Assembly: GCF_910589235.1 (NCBI RefSeq)
Contig: NC_060974.1
Location: forward strand, 4,326,503 to 4,390,502
Length of the DNA: 64,000 nt
Reading direction: 5' to 3'
Source of the DNA: Vespa crabro
Lineage: Eukaryota; Arthropoda; Insecta; Hymenoptera; Vespidae
The notes below the pieces were generated by a model, which worked only from the letters and a program-made list of their open reading frames with translations, ran no database searches and was not told where the DNA came from. Below are positions 38,224 to 49,943 of this stretch, in pieces. Each line of letters starts with the position of its first letter. The first letter of the stretch is position 1. The translations under genes were made by a program, and so were the position numbers.

Positions 38224-38781
38224 GGACGGGAAACGACGACAAAGTTTACGACATTGACGGCGATGACATTTATTACGATCATTGGTGGTCATTCATTTTC
38301 GAAAAATAAATCTAATATGTACGTAGACACTTAACGATCAAATTTATTGCTTGAACATTTCATAATAATAATAATTATTATAATAGTAATAATAATAATT
38401 ATAATGAATTAAAAAAGAAAAGAAAAAGAATTATATATACGTAGGTATACACACGCGCGCACACACGCATATATACATAATATATATATATATGTATATG
38501 TGTATAGAGTAGGAGCAAAAAAAAGGGAGGGGGAAGAAACTGAAAAGAAAATTAAAGTCTGACCTTGGTCGTCGCGGTCCCGTGGCCGCCGTCTTGTTGA
38601 ATCGGTTTTTTTTGAGTAGTAGAAGAAGAAGAAGAAGAAGAAGAAGAAGAATTTAAAAAAGAAAAAGGACAAACGAAAAAAAGGAAAAGAAACAAGCACC
38701 CACTGTTTGAGGTTAATAATCGAAGAGAACCAAGCAATCGTTCGACTTGTGTTAGAAAAGCTCCGGAACTTCTTGTGCGTT

Positions 38782-38862
38782 ATGGTAAGCAGAAAACTAA
38801 TGATGATCATTCGGATCGTTTTTTTTCTTTCTTTCTTTCTCACACACGCATACACACTTAAA

Positions 38863-38920
<58 letters not shown>

Positions 38921-39517
38921 TACTAATTCGCGACAAACAATAATTAACAACACTCGAGGTACGTAAAAAACGATCGCGTCCTATCTCTCTTACTCCTTTT
39001 CTGTTCCACGTCTCTTTTCACACTCTCTCTCTCTCTCTTTCTCTCTCTCACACGTACACACACACACAAATTCATACGCTCACTCTCTCTTTTTTTCTTT
39101 CACGAAAGAAAAGCATTCTGTAAACGTTAGCGGTTACATTGTAGAATATCTATTGTATGTTTCGTATAATCAAAAAAAAAAGAGAAAAAGAGAGAGAGAG
39201 AGAGAGAGAGAAAGAAAAAGATAGAAAGAGAGAAGAAGAGAGAAAGAAAGAGACAGATAGATAATATACAGAGAAAATTTGTAACGCGATAAACAGAAAG
39301 AGTGTGATAAGAGACAGGAGAGGAGTGTCTGTGTAATCCGTTCCTAACCTTAAAATCGACGTTTTCAGGATGTATCCGCGTTTTCCGAGGATACGTTCGA
39401 TGCCAAAGAATGGATCAACAAAACGTTCAAATCCACGGAAGCTCAAGAGAACAAGGATGTAAGTCTTCGTCACATTAATAATAACCAGTATCTTTCTTTC
39501 TTTCTTTCTTTTTTTGT

Positions 39518-39552
<35 letters not shown>

Positions 39553-42500
39553 CTTCTTTCTTTCTTTCTGATTGTCTGTCTTTCTCTCTCTTTCTCTCTG
39601 TCTCTTTTTCTCCCTTTCTCCCTCCCTCGTTTTCTAGATCGTTCTCTCTCAATTTCTCTACTCGACACGGTTTTTCAATTTATGTTCGCACGGAGTACGC
39701 TCGGATACTAAACTGATGGCTTCCATCGCATGGCGGTCAATGACACCGCCGTATGTCTTTTTAATACGATAACTTTTTTATTTTCTCTTTCTTAAGGTTA
39801 AGGAACTTTCGTATATGTAGAATAACATAGAGATTTAAGTTTTTTCTCTGACTTTTCGAATTTATTCCGACAATACGATATACGTCTCAACGGCACTTTC
39901 CGTAAATCATTTATGAATGAAAAACTTATTATGAGAGAGAGAGAGAGAGAGAGGAGGGAGGGGCGGGGGGAGGGAACGTTTTCATTTAATCTAATTTTTC
40001 AATTGTTCTCAATTTTAATTATATTATTATATTGTTAGAACACGAGCGTACGTTCGAGAATATAGTATATTTCCATGATAGAATTTGTTATATTTTGTTA
40101 AGGCATTCGTCTCTTCCTTGGTCATGAAGTTACAATTATACGTACAACAAGTTAACAGTGCATTGGAGGAAACCAGTCAATCGGTATTGTCCAGCTTACC
40201 TAGAGTTCTAAGGGATAGTCAATTATTACAACAAGAAGCTTTGGCGTTAAAGGAAAAGATGACTTCTGTTAAACAAGAGATTGCCAAGGTCTTTAATATG
40301 TTATCTTTCTTTTCGATTATTATATCGGTACTTATTAATTCCGCGAGATTGTTCATTGTGAAATTTATTGAACAGGTAGAAGAATGTACTGCATCCTCTA
40401 TAGAATCATTAGAAAGACTCGATAGAATAAAGACTCAACTGGAAACTGCTAAACGTGGCCTACACGAAGCTGATAATTGGAGTGCTTTAGCAAATGATGT
40501 AGAGGAAGTACGAATATTGATTTGGATACTTAAATACTTTCTTATCATTCTAATTTATTCAAAATACTTTCGTATTATATAGGTATTTGAATCGGGAGAT
40601 ATAGAGGTCATAGCTAGTAAATTATTTAGCATGCAAAAGTCATTAACCATGCTCATCAATGTGGTAGATTATGAAGATAAAAAGTTTCAATTAGAAGGCT
40701 TAAAAAATAGATTAGAAGCAATGGCCAGTCCAAAACTTGTTCAAGCCTTTAACACTGGAAATTTAGGTACCCACAAAAATGAACTGTGTTTGTTCATTTT
40801 TATGTTCCATCATCTCTATTTTCTTTTCTTCTTTGTTTTTAACAGTATTTTATATACAAATGTTATTTAAATTTATAGATCAGTCCAAAGTTTACGTGGA
40901 TATTTTCAATAAAATGGAAAGATTACCTCAACTTCTTAAATATTATCACAATTGTTTGAAAGTATCATTAGGACAGGAATGGAGGCGAACCATTGAATTG
41001 GCACAAGATGAGAATCTAACGTATTGGTTGCATACTTATTATGACAAACTTTTATCTACTTGGCACGAACAAGTAGATATATCTTACCTATTAGATTATT
41101 ATTATTATTATTTATCATTATAATTGCACAATTATAATTGTCTCATGATTTTAAAGGTGAAATGGTGCCAACAAGTGTTTCCTAATACATCCAGTGAAAT
41201 TCTTATTAATGTATATGCTGATCTATTAAGAAGTTTGGATCCGAGCATATCAGAATCGATAGAATCATTATTAAAACAATATTCCAATGCTATGCAGTTA
41301 ACATTATTGTTGGAACTTAAACAACTTACCAGACATTTTGCAGTAAACATAAGTGGAGCTATAGAAACGTTGTCTTCGATAAAATTAGTAAATCGAAATG
41401 TTTCTAATAATGAAACAACGGGTAATACAAAAACATTTAATCAATATGTAATATCTTTGGCGCAAGCGATATATGCGCCATATGTTCCATACGTGATGAA
41501 GTATAAAACTTACGAAGTTGCACAATTAGAACAACAGCTCCAATCTTTGGATCTATTACACGATGATCTAAGCGATACTATCAATTCTCTATCACTTAGC
41601 ATTCCAAGAGTCATCGGATATGCTCACGAAGCAAATAAACGTTGTAAATTGTTTACCGATGGCTGCGGCTATCCAGGTTTACTTAAAGCGTTAAATGTAT
41701 GTTTACCACTGCTTTGCCTTACAATCTAATAGAAAATCCATAAAGATAATTATGTAAAATGAATTCATTTCGCAGATATATTTTGATAAGTATATTATTA
41801 AATATCAGGCAACTATACGACAATTAGAGAGGAAAAAAGTTAAACAAGAAGATTGGAATTTATTTCAAATGTGTCTTACCTTAATGCAAAGTATAGGTAT
41901 TTTTCAAATAATTATCATTACAATGGTCTTACATGGTCTTTTTTTCTTTTCTTTTTTCTTTTTTTTTTTTTTTTTTTATTTATTTTTTATTTGTATTTGT
42001 ATTTTATAGGAGAATTCTTGGGACAAGTGCACCAGTTTGAAAAATCCTTAGTAATCGATATAATCGAATCTAATAATAAATTATTAAGTCATACGGCCGG
42101 ACCTTTTAATCAATATAAAAAATTGCTTCTCGAACCTGTTGGACAAACCGAATTAGAACAACTTGTTGCTTCGTTTCAGAAAGGTAAATATTAGAGAACA
42201 TTATCTCATTGTAAAGTACATAAATATTATATTTATAATTACTTTTTTGCAATGATATATTTTATTTACAGAAGACAAAACTATTCTTGATTCAGTTATA
42301 AAACCCATTCACAAACTTTGCTCCGATTTACATCATGCAACTTACGAAGTTATTTTTGCACCCATTTTTACCCAATTACTCTCAGTTCAAAAAGCACCTG
42401 CTTGGTCAGATGACAATAAAATGCATCTTAGTACAGATCTACCGGATTATAGCTTTGCACCTCAAGAATATATCACGCAAGTTGGTCAATATCTAATGAC

Positions 42501-42971
42501 ACTTCCTCAACATTTAGAACCATTTTTATTAAGAGATAATCCGAGTTTAACATTGGCATTAAAAGCTGCCGATCCTCAGTACGCTCAGGGATCAACCGAA
42601 TCTGGTTTTACTGGTATTTTATTAGATATTATTGCCAGAGGAACTTGCCAAATGTTTCATGATCAAACATTAGCCATTGGCCGATTAAGTTCTGTTGCTT
42701 GCAAGCAACTTGCTACTGATATAGGTGATTATAATTGAATAATTATATCGTTCGAGCTGTTAAAGTTAAAGTATTAATTTTATTAATCCATATTGTAGAT
42801 TACGTTGGAAACGTTTTAGAGGAGCTTGGTCTTTCGTTATCAGAGAATCTGCAACATATGTCATTATTATTACGATTACCGCCAGAGGAATATCAAAATG
42901 GTAGCTCTGGTTGCAATGCCCGGGTTGTAGCTGCGGTAAGACAAATGAGAAACATTACATTGTCTGGGTAA
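38782..42971 (+). CDS. Cog7: Conserved oligomeric Golgi complex subunit 7
   Basis: COG7 belongs to lobe B of the eight-subunit COG tether, which captures retrograde vesicles at the Golgi and so maintains glycosylation enzymes. Coding exons: 38782-38784, 39369-39458, 40103-40288, 40376-40507, 40583-40766, 40879-41072, 41157-41696, 41776-41896, 42010-42183, 42272-42724, 42799-42971. All junctions are GT-AG and phases agree, giving 2250 nt and 749 residues, against about 770 for human COG7. Exon 1 supplies only the ATG, followed at once by GTAAGC. Exon 2 begins DVSAFSEDTFDAKEWIN, matching the family N-terminus (M-D-x-S-x-F...D-x-KEWIN). Other family blocks are LVMKLQLYVQQVN, LHEADNWSALANDVEE, LKNRLEAMASPKLV, DQSKVYVDIF, FAPQEYITQVGQYLMTLP and the ACKQLATDIDYVGNVL region. 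The fold is helical with no membrane segment, as expected for a peripheral Golgi protein. The gene ends tail to tail with NCAPG2. The 5' UTR start is not determined. Confidence 0.97.
38785..39368 (+). other. Cog7 intron 1
   Basis: A GT-AG intron from GTAAGC directly after the start codon to TTTTCAG. It holds a (CT)n run at about 38874-38917, a second CT-rich patch near 39020-39050, and a GA-rich patch at 39180-39260. I see no coding frame or RNA gene in it. Confidence 0.85.
39459..40102 (+). other. Cog7 intron 2
   Basis: The intron runs from GTAAGT to TTGTTAAG. It contains CTTT and CT tracts at 39490-39625 and a GA tract near 39935-39953. The rest is unremarkable AT-rich sequence and nothing else is recognised. 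Confidence 0.85.
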
Positions 42972-43137
42972 AATAATGACTTTACTATTTATAAAAAATA
43001 TTAAAAAACATTAAATTTATATAATTTGTATAAAATATCTTACCATACATAATACATTGACAAAAGTATTGATAATTACTATTTTTGATGCAATCAAAAT
43101 AGTATATTACATTCCAAAGAAAAATTATTTATATCAA

Positions 43138-43143
43138 AATAAA
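43138..43143 (+). terminator. Cog7 poly(A) signal candidate
   Basis: A canonical AATAAA hexamer lies 167 nt after the Cog7 stop codon, inside the 370-nt gap to the opposing NCAPG2 stop. No cleavage site can be placed from sequence alone. Confidence 0.5.
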
Positions 43144-43286
43144 GTAACAAAATATGCCATTGAAGATTATCCTTCATTAATATTTTACAAACAAATGCTT
43201 TCATATCTATTAAGTATAATATTTCTATTTCTATAAAATATATGAATATAATATGTTTATAAAAATATTAATCATGGCAGAACATT

Positions 43287-43292
43287 TTTAAT
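43287..43292 (-). terminator. NCAPG2 poly(A) signal candidate
   Basis: On the minus strand this reads ATTAAA, the common variant hexamer, about 50 nt past the NCAPG2 stop. With the Cog7 AATAAA at 43138, the two opposing 3' ends would lie only about 100 nt apart. Confidence 0.45.
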
Positions 43293-43340
43293 AGATTAAC
43301 AATAAATTATTGCATATAGGTTGCATTCTTTGTTTCTCTT

Positions 43341-46300
43341 TTAAAACTTACTTTGTATCAACTTAATGATTGTTTCTATTGCATCAACAATAAATCTGAA
43401 ACGAAAAAATTGATTTCTATTGTTAATATTAATATATAGAAAATATAAACGTACTTCGAATAAAATACCTATTATGGACAGTAAGATCACATCGTTTTTC
43501 ATATTCTAACTTGATAACGTGCGTAATGTTTCGAAGTTTTTTCATGGATTTAATTGGCAAGTTAAACATATCATTTATTATCAATAATGTAGAAAGTATA
43601 TCAACCTGCAATATACAATAAATATTTTGACGAAATGATTTGAAAATGCCATAAAAAAAAGTTAATACTTACTTCATTGTAGTGTATTACAGCTTGTTTT
43701 ATAGCAAAAAAGCATGCATCTTGATATTTCCTTAAATATAATGTATTTTTTAAAATCTTCTCTGCGAGATATGGAAATTTAATTTTCAATATATCTGCAG
43801 AATTGTTTCTAGTGTTGTCAATAATTTCTTTACTTATATCATTGATACCAGTATTTAATACAATAGTTAAGTACGTAGCATGCATTTTTTGATCATCGTA
43901 CGTAGATACGATCGTTTCAAAATATTTTTCTATTAACAAAGTTAAAATTTTTAAATTCTAAAACAAATAATTGGGTTAAATGAGTGAAAAAAAAAATATA
44001 TATATATGCGAAAGAACGAAGAGTATTAATAATAAATCCATTAAAAAATTATTATCTTACATTTGTATATGCAATTATATTATCTTCGGAGTATTCATTT
44101 AAAGATATCATTGCAGCACATAAGAACTTTGGTAGAATAGTATTTAGTAAATTAGAATCTTCATTATAATATTGAGTTTTATTAAAGTGCAATAAAGCAA
44201 TGATTGCTTTCAAAGCGTCATGGATAAAAATGATGCCGACGGATGAAGAAATAGATTTGAAATACAGAATTATTATTTTACAACATATCTTTGTAGACAG
44301 TTGGCATTCTTTTATCATAGAATTGCATACGTTAAAAACTATCTTCAATATATTAATTGGAAATTGATGTTTCTTATGTTCTTCCATTGTAGGCATTTTA
44401 GGTATCACTTTCCTATACAAATTTAAATTGCATTATTATTTATATGAATTTAACATGAAAATTGTTATATTATATGAACATTTATATTCATACTCTTCGA
44501 CCCATGATAATATATCTTGAAGACATTCTGAAATATCGTAAACGTCAATTTTCAATAGGATATATATCATCGATAAATAATCCTTGAAAAGACCAATCAA
44601 AACTTGTTCCTTCATTATGTTACTTAATTCGTTTGAACGTGTCAATCTATTTTCCATGTGATATTGTATCACACGCAATTCTTTGCAAGCATTCACTAAA
44701 TCTTCATAATATATAGTCAATAATTTCTCTTGGAAATCAATATTCAATAATTGTTTGAGTATTTCTACGGTCAATATAAGTGTCTTTTCTTGTTCTTTTA
44801 TAAACAAATCATTACTATTTTCCTATGTGAAAGAGAACAAAGTAAATACTTTCTAGCTATTTAAAGGAATATAGGATTATAGGATAGTACTAACTTGATT
44901 ATACTCTATCGTTGTATTTGTAAATTTTGTTATCAATTCTTTTAATAACGTAAAGACTATATCCATTTTCTCCCATTTCATTAACGTGTATAAAATTGTG
45001 ATTATCATCTCATTGGAAATATTACGATTAGATAATTGTTCCACAATGGTTTCACATATATTGTTTGCATTGGTTATCATAGTAACGGGTAAAAATGAAA
45101 GTAAGAATAACGTAGATTCATTCAAAGATAATTTCTAAAACAATTTCGCTTTACTTATAAAGTAATTTTTTTTTTATTTTTAGTTAAAAACATTACTCAT
45201 ACCTGTATTCTATATGAACATAAAATTTGTGGCAGTATGCTTGTACAGATCCGTCGTAAGTCCCTTCCCTCTTCTTTGTCAAAATATTCTTTTGTAACAT
45301 TATTTTTGTTTACATATAATATTACAGCAACTACCTCAAGTAATATATTAATTGATTCGCATGTATTAATTTCTTGTTTAATTATATCTTTGGTAGAGTT
45401 TGCTGAAGAAGCAGAAAATATTATTAATTTAGCAATTTTATATTGGCTACACAGTAAAATTGTCAAATTAATACTAAATACCATTATGTGATTTATCGTT
45501 ATTCCTTTTGAATCTTTTACTGCATTTATTGCTTGTTTCATCATCTGCTAATAAACAGCATGCTTGTCTTTCAATAGTCAGTAATATAATATTTATAAGT
45601 TTAGAAGCATTATCCCAATTAATGATATACTTTGAATGAAAAAAAAACTTCCTTGTTGCCGTAATATTCTTCATTCCTATATTTATGATTTCTTGTGTGG
45701 CATTGTCATTATTTATATCATGTGGTTGTATTCGCAAACATAGTAATTTTATTAATTGCTGTAATAATTTGGACTCATTGGTATCCTAAATAAAAATGGT
45801 AAAATTTATTAAGAATACATAGATATATATTTTTTTTTCTTTTAGCTGCTATGAATATAAATGATCGATTTATTTATATCCGAATTGATTTACCTCTATG
45901 CATTTCAATAAAGTAGTTAATGCAACAATATCCCAAACTAAAATGCCACTGTGATTTTGAAGATATACGATAAGTTTAGTAAAACATTTGATAACATCTA
46001 TGTCTGCGTAATATATTTGATTGACAAAGTTATTTATAAAACTTTTTACACTTGTACGAGAGTGTTTATTAGATACCATTTGTTTGATACCATTTAGGAT
46101 ACTTATTTTAATTTCTGAAGAAGATTTGCTTTTCATATGACATGATAAAATATTTAACCAATTTTTAATTATATTAGCAGGTATGTGCTTCCAATGAGAC
46201 TCCAATATTTTAAAAGTACCCTGCAATATAGAAATATATCTATAACTATTATAAATTATTATTTTATATCAAGGAATCAATATATATATATATATATATG

Positions 46301-48290
46301 TAATAATTATGTACATTTATAGCTATAAGACAAACTTGCTCATTGGAATCTTTCAAAAGGTATGAAATAGCTTTTGAATATTGTTTCATGTCATTTTCAT
46401 TTTGTGTCAAATGTTTCGATTCCACAGAATAAATAATAAATAGAATATCAGCTGCGTTGCATCTGACGCATGATCCAGAAGCCTGAAATAAAATTAATCC
46501 ATAGATATAATTGTTGCAATATTATATCAAAATTATATCGTTTTAAAAAGTTTCTACCTTCAAATGTTCCCATAATAAACTTTTAAAATGATCATGCAAC
46601 ATTACTCTTATTGTATTGCTTTTATAATGATATAATGCATCTATGAATATAAGTAAATTTGTTCCAAGTTTGACTCGTCCTGTAGAATCTCTACGCGATC
46701 TAAGACAATGAAAAATAATGTTTCTGAAACATTTTTCGATTATCAACTTCTTAGTTTTATTGGTAGCACTTAACCATGCTTTGGCATACAAATTTGCATA
46801 TCCTTTTATTACATCAGGTTCTGCAATTTCAAGCATTGCTTTTACATTATTATGAATCCCCTAGAATTTAATAATTATATTAAAATTATAAATAATAAAT
46901 GTCTGATAGATTAATATTATATTATACCATTACGAATTCTTCTCCTAACGCAAATAATTTTAACAAAATAACTCTTCCTTCTGGTATAGACATAACGATG
47001 CTACTCCGTGATAATTCAACCAACATTTGTATATCATCGTTACGTTCTATTAAATACAGCGCAGATCTTATTTTATGTAATCGTTTAATATGTTGCTGAA
47101 AGCATGATACGTTATTTGTATAAAAACTTGCAAACATTTTTTGCATATACGAGTTTATGTATTTATGCAGATTATGAGAGTATGAATTTATGCATATATA
47201 AGTTACCAATGAACTTTCTGATGTTTCGGTCAGATGCTTTATAGCATTTATTATTACTTTTTCTTTCCATATCATATTTGACTTCCACCAATTTTCTAGA
47301 AGGTATGATATTTCATCTTTTACCTTAAAAAGAATTATTGTATATGTGTAACAGTTATTTCTATGGATCATGGATATAACAAACCTTTGTATCTTTCATT
47401 TCTGGTAATATAACCGAGTGAAGTATTATTACAATCTCTAATAATATATTTGGTAAAAATGTTCTTTGCAGCACTGTCTCCAAAGCCATTGCGGCTATCG
47501 TCTCTATCAATTTTAATGCTTGTTGCTTTTCCTAGAAATATATTTCAAACTTAATAATTTATATAATGTAATCTCTATAGACACAGGATATGTGTCACAA
47601 GTGGGAAGAAGATAATTCTAAATGGAGAAAGAGTTTGAAAATATAAAATAACACTTTTTTTTTTACATACAAGCTGTTTTCAAGAAAATTCATTGCATGC
47701 GTATAAAATTATGACTAAGATATGATTCATCAAGCGACGTATAATATTTATCTGTAAACAATGCTCTTTGATTTCTTCTGACATCTTATTTATTTGAGCA
47801 ATCAGTTTTCTTTTAATTATTAAGTTTGAAATTTACTTTTAAAGATAGCAACAAGTGCTAAAATTGATAGATATATATACATATATATATATATATATAA
47901 TGTTCATACTTTGGAATTTTTATTATTCGATTGTAATATAGATAGCTTTTGTGCCTTTAACAGTACTACTTTCACATGGTACCATAATTCACATAGCTCT
48001 TCTTCAGATAGGACTATTATATTTTTTGCGTCCAACTTCTGTAAAAGGAAACATTAAATATTTATTCCGACTATAATAATTAATATTTAAAATAAGTATA
48101 TACGGAGATTATATTATTTTACGTAAAGGAATAAAATAAATATTGGCTATAAACTGCAAATATAATAATGTAAATTATAAATGATATGTAAACAAACCAT
48201 TTTATCACATATAGTGGATATATCATAGCCTTTGGTTTTTAAAATGCGAAACAATAGTTTATCATCTATTATAACACGTTGGCAGGACAT
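43341..48290 (-). CDS. NCAPG2: Condensin-2 complex subunit G2 (CAP-G2)
   Basis: CAP-G2 is the HEAT-repeat subunit that pairs with CAP-D3 on the kleisin CAP-H2 in condensin II, which compacts chromosomes in the nucleus. Coding exons, 5' to 3': 48290-48198, 48038-47910, 47531-47385, 47323-46928, 46860-46558, 46482-46315, 46220-45894, 45785-45521, 45402-45203, 45134-44895, 44822-44494, 44412-44061, 43957-43673, 43605-43469, 43395-43341. Every junction is GT-AG with consistent phase, giving 3426 nt and 1141 residues; human NCAPG2 is 1143. Collinear family blocks: EEELCELWYHVK near the N-terminus; LENWWKSNMIWKEK; GYANLYAKAWLSATNK and FRNIIFHCL, the start of the Condensin2nSMC (PF12422) region; GTFKILESHWKHIPANII; WDIVALTTLLKCIE; and the C-terminal helices. 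Similarity is structural and collinear rather than high identity, as expected of this fast-evolving subunit. Other HEAT proteins (THADA, CAP-G) fit less well. Confidence 0.92.
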
Positions 48291-48870
48291 TTTTTATATA
48301 ATAGAAATTATATATATCACCAAAATTAATATAGATATCTTCTCTGCTTTCAATATCTTTCTCATATAAAATTATCAATATTTTTAAACAAAATTTCTTT
48401 TTATGGTATACACTCTATTTGCTTAATTTTTATAACAGAAATATTACATATAAAATAACATATATGTATATATTTAACATAATTTTTCACATTTAAATTA
48501 ATATATAATCCATCAAGATCACCCATGCCGCTTAAATTAACTTTTTAACGTGGATTCAATCACAATAATAGCATGAAGAACAAAACATATTTAACCTTCA
48601 AAGTTTTTATCGTAAATGTGTTACGTAAATATAGAAGAAATTAACGCCATCTATTAATAGCGTTACGTACTTAACGACGCGTTGGTCGAATTGCGCCAAG
48701 ATAGACTCATGAACGTATTAACAAGGGGATCCAGCTGGTACCAAGAATAAAAAGTAAATTTCTATCAGATATTAAAAAAGGTTAATATAAATTATAAAAA
48801 TTATACAATATTATTTCTTTACGTGATCTTTATTCGCTACAAATATGTTAAAACCGAAAAATCATCATCG
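48291..48870. other. NCAPG2 upstream region
   Basis: AT-rich sequence runs to about 48550. A stretch of mixed composition with several CpGs follows at about 48640-48740. It could be the NCAPG2 promoter, since it lies 350-450 nt upstream of the start codon. No TATA box stands out above the general AT background. Confidence 0.35.
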
Positions 48871-48931
48871 CTAATAGATATCGTTCACCATGGTTGCCGC
48901 CGCGTCGTATTCAGGCTCTCCATTGAATTAA
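48871..48931. other. CpG-rich micro-ORF island, open on both strands
   Basis: A short GC-rich patch in AT-rich DNA. On the plus strand, CACCATGG at 48887-48894 begins a 13-codon frame (MVAAASYSGSPLN) that stops at 48931. On the minus strand, a frame reading PEYDAAATMVNDIY ends at a TAG at 48871-48873. It could be part of a promoter or 5' UTR of a plus-strand transcript, or a terminal exon. Neither is supported by a strong splice site. Confidence 0.2.
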
Positions 48932-49898
48932 TTATGATTAGCTAATAATATAAAATAATCAATCGTAAAGCTCGCAGCACCATAGTAACTTGCTAATGCA
49001 CGATTCATACCTTCAAATTTTCGTATATTAGAAAGTATAAATCATACTAATCTTTGAACGGACGACGTCGACACGTTGAAAATTTTTTTACACATTCATA
49101 CCATTTACACGCAAACGCGACACGTGCGTACAGAATTCTCTCTTTCTCTCTCTCTCTCTCTCTTTCTCTCTTGCGTAAATAAAGCGCCGAAGAACTAGCG
49201 TCAGTTTTTCTTTTATCACACGTATTTTATAAAGATAGGAATAGCTACAGGGAATAAATAACACGATATATTCATATCATATATATATATATATATAATA
49301 TATATCTTATATATATCATATATATACACATATATATATAAATTATGATTCGTTAGTACTCTTTGACGAATTTTAGTTAGAAAGTAATAAAAGGGATATA
49401 ATGGACAGAAGAAATGCAGAAAATGTTAACGTTCCAATATGGCGTCCAATATTAGATATACTACGCAAATAAAAAAAGAAACAAAAAAAAAGGAAAAAAA
49501 AAAGAAAAAAAAAAGAAAAAGAAAAAAGAAATAATAAACTCGAATTTACGAATGATAATAAGACTTTAATATACTTATTAACACTTCCTGTCATTTTCCA
49601 TAAAACTTTGTATCACAAATACGTGTTTTAAAGATGGAGCCAAAAATGAACCAATCACATTTACTGCATTTGTTATTTCCATTATACAATAACTACATTG
49701 CATCGATTAATCACCAATTTGACTGTATATAAATGTGCTCGATAAAAACAACAATATAATTATATATATATATAGAAATATGTATATATAATTATATAAT
49801 ATACATATTTTTGTTTTATTCTGACGATTACAAATAATATTCTAAAATAATATTTTAATATTATATATACATATATATATATGTGTGTGTGTGTATCC

Positions 49899-49943
<45 letters not shown>

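Larger units (their letters stand above)
35302..38781. other. Region upstream of Cog7
   Basis: TA 35390-35430 and 36318-36362, a CpG-rich strip 36985-37120 (GGACGCGCGGCCGCG, GGGGCGTGGCGATCGACG), GA 37216-37272, AAT 37405-37456, TCA-type triplets 37560-37615, GAAA 37800-37840, CGA/GAC array 38168-38221, TA 38475-38495. The strip at about 38555-38600 (GGTCGTCGCGGTCCCGTGGCCGCCG) and DNA to 38781 probably include the Cog7 promoter and 5' UTR. Confidence 0.5.

Noticed and set aside
1..38700. Many open frames made of Ser-Leu, Arg-Glu, poly-Lys, poly-Phe, Thr-His or Ile-Tyr repeats
   Set aside because: They are translations of (CT)n, (GA)n, A/T tracts, (CA)n and (TA)n microsatellites, equally open on both strands, with no conserved motif.
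45403..45560. Apparent +1 frameshift in NCAPG2
   Set aside because: A 118-nt GT-AG intron (45520-45403) with a pyrimidine-rich acceptor restores phase and aligns with the family, so no frameshift is needed.
43341..48290. THADA or condensin I CAP-G as identity of the HEAT-repeat gene
   Set aside because: Collinear blocks (YAKAWLSA..., GTFKILESHWKHIP, length 1141) fit CAP-G2; the others differ in length and landmarks.
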